From JBFMCT01 sp046565765 (GTDB taxonomy: Bacteria; Actinomycetota; Acidimicrobiia; Acidimicrobiales; AC-14), in assembly GCA_046565765.1 (NCBI GenBank), contig JBKHXX010000024.1:1-46946 (forward strand): a stretch of 46,946 nucleotides of DNA. Direction: 5' to 3'. The position numbers were made by a program, and so were the translations under genes. The notes beneath the pieces are model-generated. The model saw only the letters and a list, made by a program, of their open reading frames with translations, was not told the DNA's origin and searched no databases. Every line of letters starts with the position of its first letter. Position 1 is the first letter of the stretch. This document shows, in pieces, positions 8,020 through 15,734 of the stretch.

Positions 8020-9160
8020 GCTCGAGCCCACTCCCCTGTCGGCCCTGATCGACCCCCCGCTGGCCGACCCCCCGCCCGTCGCCGACCTCGAACGGCGGGC
8101 CGAGCGCCTTCGTCAGCGCCGGTGGGCGGGACGGGGTGCAGGAGCGGCGGCCGTCGTGGCGCTCATCGCAGGGGCGGTGGCGCTCGCCTCGCCCAACGGG
8201 CAACAGACGTTGCGGACGGCTGCGCCCCCGCCGGTCGGGGGCGGCTCGGTCGGTGGGGGCGCCGGGGCGGGGGCGAGTTCGAACGGGGCGAGCTCCCTCG
8301 CCCCGTTCCACGAGTTCGAGGCGGGAGGCCAGACCTGGCAGCTCGCCTTCTCCTCCGGGCCTCAGCTGTGTGTCGAGCTCCGCAGCGCCGGCCTGACCCG
8401 GACGGGCATCTGCTGGGACGGGGGCCCGCTCATGGCAACGGGCGTCGAGGTGGGCGGGGCCGTGCACCTGCTCGGCATGGCCACAGGCGATATCACCGAG
8501 GTCAGCACCGGTCCGGCCCGTCCTGCTGACGTCGTCCCGATCGTGGGCTCGGCGGCCACCGGAGAGAAGGTCTTCTTCAAGCGGATGCCGGACTTCCCTG
8601 CGACCGTCGAGCTGGTGGCGGCCACCGCCGCCGACCCTCGGGCTAAAACGAGGACGATCACACTCCACGGCCGGGTCTCCGAGGTCAACGGCCGGGAGCT
8701 GGCGTCGCCGGCCCCGCCGTCCACCACGGCCACAACCAGGGTCCCGACCACCACGCCGTCCATCGAGCCGGCCCCGCCCAGCCCCGACACGCCGGTCAGC
8801 ACGGTCGTGCCGCCGACCACCCCGACCACGGTCGCTCCGGGGCCCCCGCCGGGCGGCAACCCGCAACGGGTCTCCGTCACACCGGGGGCGACGTCGCTCC
8901 AGAAGCACGTCTTCGAGACGGCCTTCGCCTCGGGGGCCTCGTCGGTGGCGGTCCGCTGGTGGGACGGGGTCGAGCCCTGCTCGGTGCTGGGCCGGGTGGA
9001 CGTGGCCGAGGCGGCCGACAAGGTCACGATCACCCTCTGGACCGGCATCGGTCCGGGCGCCGAGTCCCGGGCGTGCATCGCCATGGCCGTCTACAAGGAG
9101 ACGATCGTGCCCCTCTCGGCCCCCCTGGGTGGCCGCACGATCGTCGACGGGGCGGCCTAG
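8012..9160 (+). CDS. Membrane protein, candidate partner/anti-sigma of the adjacent ECF sigma factor
   Basis: This 382-residue protein has a cytoplasmic N-terminus (1-40) rich in Glu and Arg (DLERRAERLRQRRWAGR), one membrane helix (about 42-60), then a large outside part. The outside part has a Gly/Ser-rich stretch, a first globular region with two cysteines, a Pro/Thr-rich stalk (about 235-285) and a second globular region with two more cysteines. I find no zinc-binding HxxxCxxC motif, so it is called a candidate anti-sigma only from its overlap with the sigma gene and its topology. The outside domains could sense an envelope signal. It ends 9 bases from the convergent sigma-fusion gene. No family was recognised for the outer domains. 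Confidence 0.75.
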   Translation: MAELEPTPLSALIDPPLADPPPVADLERRAERLRQRRWAGRGAGAAAVVALIAGAVALASPNGQQTLRTAAPPPVGGGSVGGGAGAGASSNGASSLAPFHEFEAGGQTWQLAFSSGPQLCVELRSAGLTRTGICWDGGPLMATGVEVGGAVHLLGMATGDITEVSTGPARPADVVPIVGSAATGEKVFFKRMPDFPATVELVAATAADPRAKTRTITLHGRVSEVNGRELASPAPPSTTATTRVPTTTPSIEPAPPSPDTPVSTVVPPTTPTTVAPGPPPGGNPQRVSVTPGATSLQKHVFETAFASGASSVAVRWWDGVEPCSVLGRVDVAEAADKVTITLWTGIGPGAESRACIAMAVYKETIVPLSAPLGGRTIVDGAA

Positions 9161-9169
9161 CCGTCCGTG

Positions 9170-10873
9170 TCAGCCGGCGGCGCGGCAGGTGTCGACCGGC
9201 AGCGTCCGCTCCGGCGAGCGGCCCGTGGCGCCGGCCGCGTCGGTGGCCTCGACCCACCAGGTGACCGTCCCTTGGCCGGCGAAAGGTCCCAGCCGGCCCT
9301 GGTAGGTGGCGCCGCCCGACCCGCCCAGCTCGCTGCTGCCGGCCACTCCGGCGGGGTCCCGCCAGCGGAGCACCACCGACCGGATGGCGGACTCGTCGGT
9401 GACCTCGGCGGTGATGGAGGCGATGGTCCGTCCCGTTGCGGTGCAGGCGGTGCGGGCCAGGCGGTCCACGTCCGCGCTGGCCCGCACCAGGGGCGGGCGC
9501 AGCACGACCGCGGACACGTCCACCGAGCCGCTCCCCCCGTCGGACGTGATCGACACGGTGCCCGCCACCCTGCCCTCCGCCGCCGAGGCCCGGTCGAAGC
9601 GCACCGCCACCTGCAACGACGCGCCCGGGGCCAGCGTCCCGCCCGCAGGGACGACCGTGAACGGGCCCGCCACCGTGGCCGACCAGCCGAGCGGCGCGCC
9701 GCCGTCGTTGGCGACGGTCAGGGGCTGCTCGGTCGACGTCGGGCCGAACGCGAGGGCGGACGTGCCCAACCGGAGCTGCGGACCGGTGGGCGGGACGGCC
9801 GGGGCCGGCGGGGCGGGCGGAACGGGCGGGGCGGTGGTGGGAGGCGTCGACGTGGTCGGAAGCGGGGTCTCGCCCACCGTGGTCGTCGTGGCGGCGGTCG
9901 TGGGAACGGCGAGGGGAGGACCGGCCGCGACCGGGACGGTCTCGGGTTCGTCGTCCGTCCCTCCGAGCAGCAGGACGAGACCGAGGGCGGCAACCACGAC
10001 CACCGCCGCCGCGACCGCCATCACCGCCCGCCGGGCGCCCGGTCCGGACGGGTACATCGACGGCGGGAACTCGTCCCAGGCCTGGTCCGGGCGGGGGCGG
10101 TCGGAGGCGACCAGCCGGGCGTCGCCCAGGATGCGGTCGCGGAGGCCGTCGGGGCAGGCGACCAGGGGCATGGCCGCGAGGAGGGCGAGCGGGCTGGCGA
10201 GGGCGCGCCGGCGGTCCTCGCACACCTCGCACGAGTCGGCGTGGCGGGCCACCCGCTTGCGGATCAGGGGCGAGAACCGGCCGTCCCACCCCGCGAGCAG
10301 CTTGGTCAGGTCGGGGCAGTCCTTGCGGGCGTAGCGGGCCACCAGCAGGGCGCCCAGCGACCGCTCGACCTGGTCGCGGAGGCGGCTCAGCAGCACGTAG
10401 GCGTGGCTCACGTCGACTCCCACGGCGTCGGCCAGCTCCTGTCCGTCCAGCCCGTGGCGGACGTTGAGGTCGAGCAGCGCCCGGTCGCGCTCGCTCAGGC
10501 CCGCCGCCGCCGCCCAGACCAGCCGGGCCGCCTCCCCCTGGTCGACGGCGCGGCCCTCGTCGGCGCCCTCCGCCTTCATGTCCTCGAACTCCTCGGTCGG
10601 CACCTGCCGGCTGCGAGCCCGAGCCCGCCGGAACGCCTCGTGGCGGGCGATGGCGAACAACCACGGCCGCAGCCGTGACGGGTCCCGGAGCTGGTCGAGC
10701 CGCTGGGCGGCCGCCACGAATGCGTCGTGGAAGGCGTCGGCCGCCTCCTGGCGGTCCCGCAGGATCGAGAAGCAGAAGTCGTGGAGGCGGTCGGCGTAGC
10801 GGTCGTAGATCGCCGCCAGCGCCTCCCGGTCGCCGGTCCGGGCACGGGATACGAGGGCGGCGTCATCGTCCAT
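9170..10873 (-). CDS. Fused ECF sigma factor, zinc anti-sigma motif, membrane helix and Ig-like outer domain
   Basis: One 567-residue chain contains a whole signalling route. Sigma region 2 lies at about residues 5-85, with WLFAIARHEAFRRARARSR at 71-89. Region 4 lies at 126-178, with the helix-turn-helix GLDGQELADAVGVDVSHAYV at 141-160. A zinc-binding anti-sigma motif H211-x3-C215-x2-C218 (RHADSCEVCED) follows. A membrane helix spans about 282-304. A Pro/Thr stalk covers about 310-362, and an outer Ig-like region at 366-567 holds repeats such as LTVANDGGAPLGWSA. Fused sigma factors with C-terminal extensions are known in actinomycetes; this outer domain is not one I recall with them. The sigma part would be held at the membrane and may need proteolysis for release. 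The ATG at 10871-10873 lacks a strong ribosome site. Confidence 0.88.
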   Translation of the reverse strand: MDDDAALVSRARTGDREALAAIYDRYADRLHDFCFSILRDRQEAADAFHDAFVAAAQRLDQLRDPSRLRPWLFAIARHEAFRRARARSRQVPTEEFEDMKAEGADEGRAVDQGEAARLVWAAAAGLSERDRALLDLNVRHGLDGQELADAVGVDVSHAYVLLSRLRDQVERSLGALLVARYARKDCPDLTKLLAGWDGRFSPLIRKRVARHADSCEVCEDRRRALASPLALLAAMPLVACPDGLRDRILGDARLVASDRPRPDQAWDEFPPSMYPSGPGARRAVMAVAAAVVVVAALGLVLLLGGTDDEPETVPVAAGPPLAVPTTAATTTTVGETPLPTTSTPPTTAPPVPPAPPAPAVPPTGPQLRLGTSALAFGPTSTEQPLTVANDGGAPLGWSATVAGPFTVVPAGGTLAPGASLQVAVRFDRASAAEGRVAGTVSITSDGGSGSVDVSAVVLRPPLVRASADVDRLARTACTATGRTIASITAEVTDESAIRSVVLRWRDPAGVAGSSELGGSGGATYQGRLGPFAGQGTVTWWVEATDAAGATGRSPERTLPVDTCRAAG

Positions 10874-11025
10874 GGCGGGCTACCGCGCACCATAGGACGG
10901 AGCGGTGTCGGAAGGGGTCACGATCGGGAGAGTCCCGCCGCCCGGGATCTCTTACGAAAAAGTCGTTAGGGAACGGCGCGAGGGCGGCTCCTACCGGGCG
11001 AACCCGATCGAACAAGGAGCCTGAG

Positions 11026-11601
11026 ATGCCCAAGTCCCGCCTTCTGCCACTCGCCGTCCTCACCTTCCTGATCGCCCTCGCCGGCGGCCTGCTGCTGGGC
11101 CGGGCGTCGGGCAACCGCCCGTCCGCTGCGGCAGCGCCCCTGGCCGGGCCCGCTCCGACCACCTCCACGACCGACGAGCCATCGCCCGCCACCACCACGC
11201 CCGCGCCCCAGCCGGTCCCCCAGCCTCAGCCCCAGCCGCAGCCGCAGCCGCAGCCGCAGGCCGGGCCGGGCGTGCTCGAGGTGCTGCCCAACCACATCGC
11301 CCTTCCCGACGGGCAGTGGACCGCCCAGTTCACCGTGGCCAACGTGGGTGACAGCGACCTGGCGTGGTTCGCGGTGGGGATCGACCCGGCGATCAAGCTG
11401 TCCGCCACCAAGGGCGTGCTCGGCCCGGGCGCCGAGACGGTAGTCACCGCCACCGTCGACCACACCAAGCTGGCCAAGGGCCCGTTCAGCCTCGACCTCC
11501 ACGTCTCCGCCAACGACACGGCCGAGTCCGTCACGCTCACCGGCACCAAGCAGGTCAAGGTCGCCATCCCGCCCGGCCCGGGCGACATCAAGGGCGCCTG
11601 A
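11026..11601 (+). CDS. Secreted or membrane-anchored Ig-like domain protein with Pro-Gln repeats
   Basis: The 191-residue protein begins with MPKSRLLPLAVLTFLIALAG, a signal peptide or N-terminal anchor. A Thr/Pro linker follows, then a PQPQ repeat stalk (about 63-80), then one beta-rich domain (about 85-185) containing FTVANVGDSDLAWFAVGIDP and VLGPGAETVV. This domain looks like the outer part of the divergent sigma-fusion protein (LTVANDGG, GTLAPGASLQV), so both may descend from one module. AAGGAG at 11014-11019 lies 6 bases before the ATG and fixes the start. The 152-base gap to the divergent sigma fusion could hold shared promoters. It may be a target or partner of that sigma factor; this is inference. 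Confidence 0.8.
   Translation: MPKSRLLPLAVLTFLIALAGGLLLGRASGNRPSAAAAPLAGPAPTTSTTDEPSPATTTPAPQPVPQPQPQPQPQPQPQAGPGVLEVLPNHIALPDGQWTAQFTVANVGDSDLAWFAVGIDPAIKLSATKGVLGPGAETVVTATVDHTKLAKGPFSLDLHVSANDTAESVTLTGTKQVKVAIPPGPGDIKGA
11221..11258 (+). repeat. Tandem CAGCCN hexamer repeat encoding a Pro-Gln stalk
   Basis: About six copies of a CAGCC(G/C/T) unit follow each other in frame and encode alternating Pro and Gln between the signal anchor and the globular domain of the secreted protein. Such repeats change length by slippage, so the stalk length may vary between strains. Confidence 0.8.
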
Positions 11602-11609
11602 CGGCCGTC

Positions 11610-11650
11610 ACTGTGCATTTTCCTACCGCTCAGGTAGGAAAATGCACAGT
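11610..11650. terminator. Perfect 18-bp hairpin between convergent genes
   Basis: ACTGTGCATTTTCCTACC (11610-11627) and its exact complement (11633-11650) flank a five-base loop, GCTCA. It lies straight after the stop of the secreted protein gene and touches the TGA of typA, so it can stop transcription from both sides. The stem is AT-richer than its surroundings and there is no run of T after it, which is unusual for a standard terminator; a small palindromic element is an alternative. Confidence 0.75.
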
Positions 11651-13461
11651 CAGCCTCGCTTGGACACCCTCCGGCGGTCGGGCTCGGCCAGGATGCGCTT
11701 GCGGACGCGGATGTTGGTGGGGGTGACCTCGACCAGCTCGTCGTCCTCGATCCACTCCATGCCGGTCTCGATGGTGAGGGTGCGGGGCGGGGTGAGCTTG
11801 ATGGCGTCGTCGGCGGCGTGGGTGCGGATGTTGGTCTTCTGCTTCTCCCGGGTGACGTTCACGACCATGTCGCCCGAGCGGGAGTTCTCGCCCACGATCA
11901 TCCCCTCGTAGACGGCCTCGCCGGGGCCGAGAAACAGTTCGCCCCGGAGCTGGAGGTTGTCGAGGGCGTAGGCCATCGAGGTTCCTGCCCGGTCGGCGAT
12001 CATCGCCCCCCCACGCCGGCCGGGCAGCTCGCCCGCCCACGGTGCCCAGCCCCGGTGGCGGGTGTGGAGCAGGGCGGTGCCGCGGGTGGACGTCATCAGC
12101 TCGCCCCGCAGGCCGATCAGGCCCCGGGCGGGGATCTCGAAGCAGACCACGGTGCGGCCGGGGTCGCCGGGCCGAAGGTCGGTGACGGTGCCCTTCCGGG
12201 GAGCGAGGGCCTGGGAGATGGTGCCCACGTGCTCGTCGGGGACGTCGACCACGCCCTCCTCGACCGGCTCGTGGCGGCGACCGTCGATCTCCCGGGTGAT
12301 GACCTCGGGCTGGCTGACCTCCAGCTCGTAGCCCTCCCGCCGCATCGACTCGATGAGGACGGCCAGCTGGAGCTCACCCCGGCCCGCCACCTGGAGGACG
12401 TCGGGCGAGTCGGTCTCCTCGACCTGGATGGCCACGTTGCCCAGGACCTCCCGGGCCAGCCGTTCCCGCAGGTGGCGGGAGGTGAGGAAGCGGCCGCTGC
12501 GGCCGGCGAGGGGGGACGTGTTGACGCCGAACGTCATGCGCAGGACGGGCTCGTCGACCGTCAACCGGGGCAGGCGGTCGGGCTCGGCCGGGTCGGCGAA
12601 GGTGTCGCCGATCTCGACCTCGGGGAACCCGGCCAGCACGAAGAGGTCGCCCGCCACCAGCTCCTTGGCCTCGGTGCGACCCAGCCCCTCCACCGCCAGC
12701 AGCTGCGACGGCTTGCGGGCCACCGAGACGCCGTCCTCGTGGACGAGCACGACGGGCCGCCCGGCCTTGAACGTCCCCCGCATGACCCGGCCGATGGCCA
12801 GCCGGCCCAGGTAGTCGGACGCGTCGAGGTTGGTGACCAGGGCCTGAAGGGGGGCCGCAGGGTCGCCGATGGGAGCGGGCACGGTGTGGAGAACGGCGTC
12901 CAGCAACGGTGCGAGGGTGGCGTCGGGCGGCGGCATCCCCACCCCTTCGCACGCCCGTCCCTCCCGTGCCACGGCCGAGAAGACGGGGAACTCGATGTGG
13001 TGGTCGGGCACCTCGAGGTCGACGAACAGCTGGTAGATCTCGTCGAGGACCTCGTCGGCGCGGGCGTCGGCCCGGTCGACCTTGTTCAGCACGACCACGG
13101 CGGGCAGGTCGGCGGCCACCGCCTTGGACAGGACGTAGCGGGTCTGGGGCAACGGTCCCTCGGCCGCGTCGACCAGCAGCAGCACCCCGTCCACCATGGC
13201 CAGGGCCCGCTCTACCTCGCCGCCGAAGTCGGCGTGGCCGGGGGTGTCGACCAGGTTGATCTTGGTGCCCTGCCACTGCACGGACGCGGCCTTGGCCAGG
13301 ATGGTGATGCCCCGCTCGCGCTCCTGGTCGTTGGAGTCCATCACCCGCTCGACGACGGTCTGGTGGGCCCCGAACACGCCCGTCTGGCGGAGGATGGAGT
13401 CCACCAGGGTCGTCTTGCCGTGGTCGACGTGGGCCACGAGGGCGACGTTGCGGATGCTCAC
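11650..13461 (-). CDS. typA: Translational GTPase TypA/BipA
   Basis: The 603-residue protein is a ribosome-binding GTPase related to EF-G, involved in ribosome assembly and stress growth. The GTPase motifs are AHVDHGKTT (about 9-17), DTPGHADFGG (about 69-78) and NKVDR (about 123-127). It then has the EF-G-like domains and the C-terminal TypA signature with RGLIGLRGELMTSTRGTA and NVTREKQKTNIRTHAADDA. The start is GTG 13459-13461 (VSIRNVALVAHVDHG), which leaves 64 bases to the divergent regulator; the long upstream open frame is not coding. The length is normal for the family. Its stop codon touches the hairpin at 11610-11650. Confidence 0.97.
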   Translation of the reverse strand: MSIRNVALVAHVDHGKTTLVDSILRQTGVFGAHQTVVERVMDSNDQERERGITILAKAASVQWQGTKINLVDTPGHADFGGEVERALAMVDGVLLLVDAAEGPLPQTRYVLSKAVAADLPAVVVLNKVDRADARADEVLDEIYQLFVDLEVPDHHIEFPVFSAVAREGRACEGVGMPPPDATLAPLLDAVLHTVPAPIGDPAAPLQALVTNLDASDYLGRLAIGRVMRGTFKAGRPVVLVHEDGVSVARKPSQLLAVEGLGRTEAKELVAGDLFVLAGFPEVEIGDTFADPAEPDRLPRLTVDEPVLRMTFGVNTSPLAGRSGRFLTSRHLRERLAREVLGNVAIQVEETDSPDVLQVAGRGELQLAVLIESMRREGYELEVSQPEVITREIDGRRHEPVEEGVVDVPDEHVGTISQALAPRKGTVTDLRPGDPGRTVVCFEIPARGLIGLRGELMTSTRGTALLHTRHRGWAPWAGELPGRRGGAMIADRAGTSMAYALDNLQLRGELFLGPGEAVYEGMIVGENSRSGDMVVNVTREKQKTNIRTHAADDAIKLTPPRTLTIETGMEWIEDDELVEVTPTNIRVRKRILAEPDRRRVSKRG

Positions 13462-13525
13462 TCGCCCACGGTAGGCGACGGACGCGTGTTCCCCGGGACC
13501 GGTATCGTCGCTTCGTGGCGTCGCC

Positions 13526-15162
13526 GTGACCCGAGACGAGGCGCTGGCGAAGGGACGGGCGGCGCACGGAGCGAACGCCTGGTCAGCCGCCCGCAGCCAT
13601 CTGGCGCACGCCGACGGGCAGGAACCGCTGGGGCCGCCCGACCTGGAGCTCCTGGCCGAAGCCGCGTTCCTCGCCGGCCACGAACAGGAGGCCATCGCCG
13701 CCTGGACTCGCGCCCACCGGGCATGGCTGGCCGAAGGCCTGACCGCACGGGCCGTTCGCCCTGCGTTCTGGATCACCCTGACGCTGGAGCTCCGCGGCGA
13801 CGAGGCGCAGGCCGGGGGATGGCTGGCCCGGGCGGAGCGGCTGGTCGACGAGGCGGGGAGCGACTGCGTGGAGGCCGGGTACCTGCTGTTCCTCGTCGGC
13901 ATGGGCCAGCTCCTCGGAGGCGACCCGTCCTCGGCCAGTGCGTCCCTACAGCAGGCCACCAACCTCGGCCGCCGCTTCGACGACCCCGACCTTCTCGCCT
14001 TCGCCCTCATGGGAAGCGGCCAGTCCCTCATCTGGCTGGGTCAGAGCGCCGACGGGCTCGCCCTGCTCGACGAGGCGATGGTGTCCGTCACCGCGGGCGA
14101 GGTGTCGCCGATCGCGGCGGGGCTGGTCTACTGCGCCCTGATCGAGGCCTGCCACGACTCGTTCGACGTGCGGCGGGCGCGCGAGTGGACCAGGGCCCTC
14201 ACCGACTGGTGCGCGGCGCAACCGATCTCGTCCCCTACCGCGGCACCTGCCTCGTCCACCGGGCCGAGGTCCTGCTGCTGCGAGGGCAGTGGGACGATGC
14301 GGGCACGGAGGCGGCGCACGCTCAGGAGCATCTGGCGGGCGTCCCGGCCGCCGGCGACGCCCACTACCAGCGGGCCGAGGTCCACCGGCTGCGGGGCGAA
14401 ACCGAGCAGGCCGAGGAGGCCTACCGACTGGCGAGTGACCTGGGCCGCTCCCCCCAACCGGGTCTGAGCCTGTTGCGCCTGGCCCAGGGCCAGGTCGACG
14501 CAGCCGCCGCCGCCGTCCGGCGCATCCTCGCCGAGACGACCGAGCGGGTGCTGCGGGCGCGGTTGCTGGGCGCCGCGGTCGACATCCTGCTGGCGGCCGG
14601 CGACGTCCGGGAGGCCCGTTCGGCAGCCGACGAGCTGTCCGGGCTGGCGGCCGCCTTCGACGCGCCCCTTCTCCATGCCGCCGCCGCCTCGGCGGCCGGC
14701 GCCGTCCTGCTGGCCGAGGACAACCCGAGGGCGGCGTGCGAGACCCTGCGGCGGGCAACCGACGGCTGGCGCGCCCTCGACGTCCCCTACGAGGTGGCAC
14801 GCAGCCGGGTGCTGCTCGGGACGGCCTGCGCCCGCTTGGGCGACGCCGACGGGGCCGCCCTCGAGCACGACGCGGCGCGGCGGGCGCTGGCCGCCCTCGG
14901 CGCCGAGCCCGCCCTCCGGCAGCTGGACGGGGCGGCGCTGCCTACCGAGCGGGCACCGGGCGGGGCGTCCGGGCCGCTGACCGCCCGCGAGCTGGAAGTC
15001 TTGGGCCTCTTGGCCACCGGGCGCACCAACCGGGCCATCGCCGCCGAGCTGGTGATCAGCGAGAAGACGGTCGCCCGCCACATCGCCAACATCTTCACCA
15101 AGCTCGGGCTCACCTCGCGGTCGGGCGCCACCGCCTACGCCTACGAGCACGGCCTGCTCTGA
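13526..15162 (+). pseudogene. LuxR-type regulator with TPR-like body, broken by a frameshift
   Basis: The gene begins at GTG 13526 and codes for helical, TPR-like repeats with DGQEPLGPPDLELLAEAAF and HEQEAIAAWTRAHRAW, up to LTDWCAAQP near 14224. From there the sensible protein continues only in the next frame (DLVPYRGTCLVHRAEVLLLRG) to the stop at 15162. The C-terminus has a LuxR helix-turn-helix, LTARELEVLGLLATGRTNRA followed by ISEKTVARHIANIFTKLGL. Adding one base at 14222-14225, for example CCGATC to CCGGATC, would rejoin both parts into about 545 residues. No slippery heptamer is seen. It is either a real pseudogene or a sequencing error. The AAA ATPase part of large LuxR (LAL) proteins is absent. 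Confidence 0.82.
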
Positions 15163-15308
15163 CCGCTCCCGGCGCGCCTACACACAATTCCCCATGCCGC
15201 CGGCCGCCGGGATTGCATGGTTCGCCCGAAGCCGCCCGGGCTCCACTCCGTCAGTCTCTCTTCATCAGGCCCGCAGTGGTTGCGGCGCCAGGGAAAGGAG
15301 CGGGAAGC

Positions 15309-15731
15309 ATGGGAGACGCACGGCAGGCGATGGCGCGGATGACGGCCGCCATGGTGAACCGAGACCGGGAGGCGCTGGCAGCGGCGTACGCCCCGGACGC
15401 CATCGCGGTGACGCCCGACGAAGGTGAGCTCAAAGGCCGTGAGGAGATCGCCCGCTACCTGGGGGCGTTCCTGACGGCCATCCCGGACTTCCACTGGGAG
15501 TCGCTGGCGCAGCACCAGTCCGGCGACACGGCGATCGACGAGGGCTGGGTGGTTGGCACCAACACCGGGCCGGTGACCCTTCCGGACGGCGACACCCTCC
15601 CCGCCACGGGCAAGGCGGTCCGGGTGCGTGGCTGCGACATCGCCACCGTCGAGGACGGGCTCATCGTCCGCCACCACTTCTACTTCGACCAGATCGAGCT
15701 GCTCGGCCAGCTGGGGCTCACTCCCCAGTAA
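15309..15731 (+). CDS. SnoaL-like / NTF2-fold ester cyclase family protein
   Basis: The 140-residue protein has the NTF2-like pattern of SnoaL polyketide cyclases and ketosteroid-isomerase relatives: MVNRDREALAAAYAPDAI (about 15-32), GREEIARYLGAFLTAIPDFH (about 43-62) and the closing IATVEDGLIVRHHFYFDQIE (about 112-131). Most members of this family act on small hydrophobic compounds or have unknown roles; the sequence alone does not give a substrate. AAAGGAG at 15294-15300 lies 8 bases before the ATG and fixes the start. It follows the broken regulator gene on the same strand with a 146-base gap and may have its own promoter. It ends 3 bases from the convergent guaA stop. Confidence 0.85.
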   Translation: MGDARQAMARMTAAMVNRDREALAAAYAPDAIAVTPDEGELKGREEIARYLGAFLTAIPDFHWESLAQHQSGDTAIDEGWVVGTNTGPVTLPDGDTLPATGKAVRVRGCDIATVEDGLIVRHHFYFDQIELLGQLGLTPQ

Positions 15732-15734
15732 GGC

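Noticed and set aside
10874..11025. ECF-type promoter with GGGAAC at 10969-10974 before the secreted protein gene
   Set aside because: A GGAAC -35-like string is present but no matching -10 element at the right spacing could be seen, so it is not listed as a promoter.
11221..11258. CRISPR-like repeat array
   Set aside because: The repeats are contiguous six-base units without spacers and encode a Pro-Gln stalk inside a gene.
11818..13500. A very long plus-strand open frame continuing from inside typA into the regulator region
   Set aside because: Its first part is antisense to typA and low-complexity; only its last part (after 14224) is real and belongs to the broken LuxR-type gene.
14211..14240. 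Programmed ribosomal frameshift in the LuxR-type gene
   Set aside because: There is no X XXY YYZ slippery heptamer, no strong downstream structure that I can see, and a one-base loss explains the change simply.
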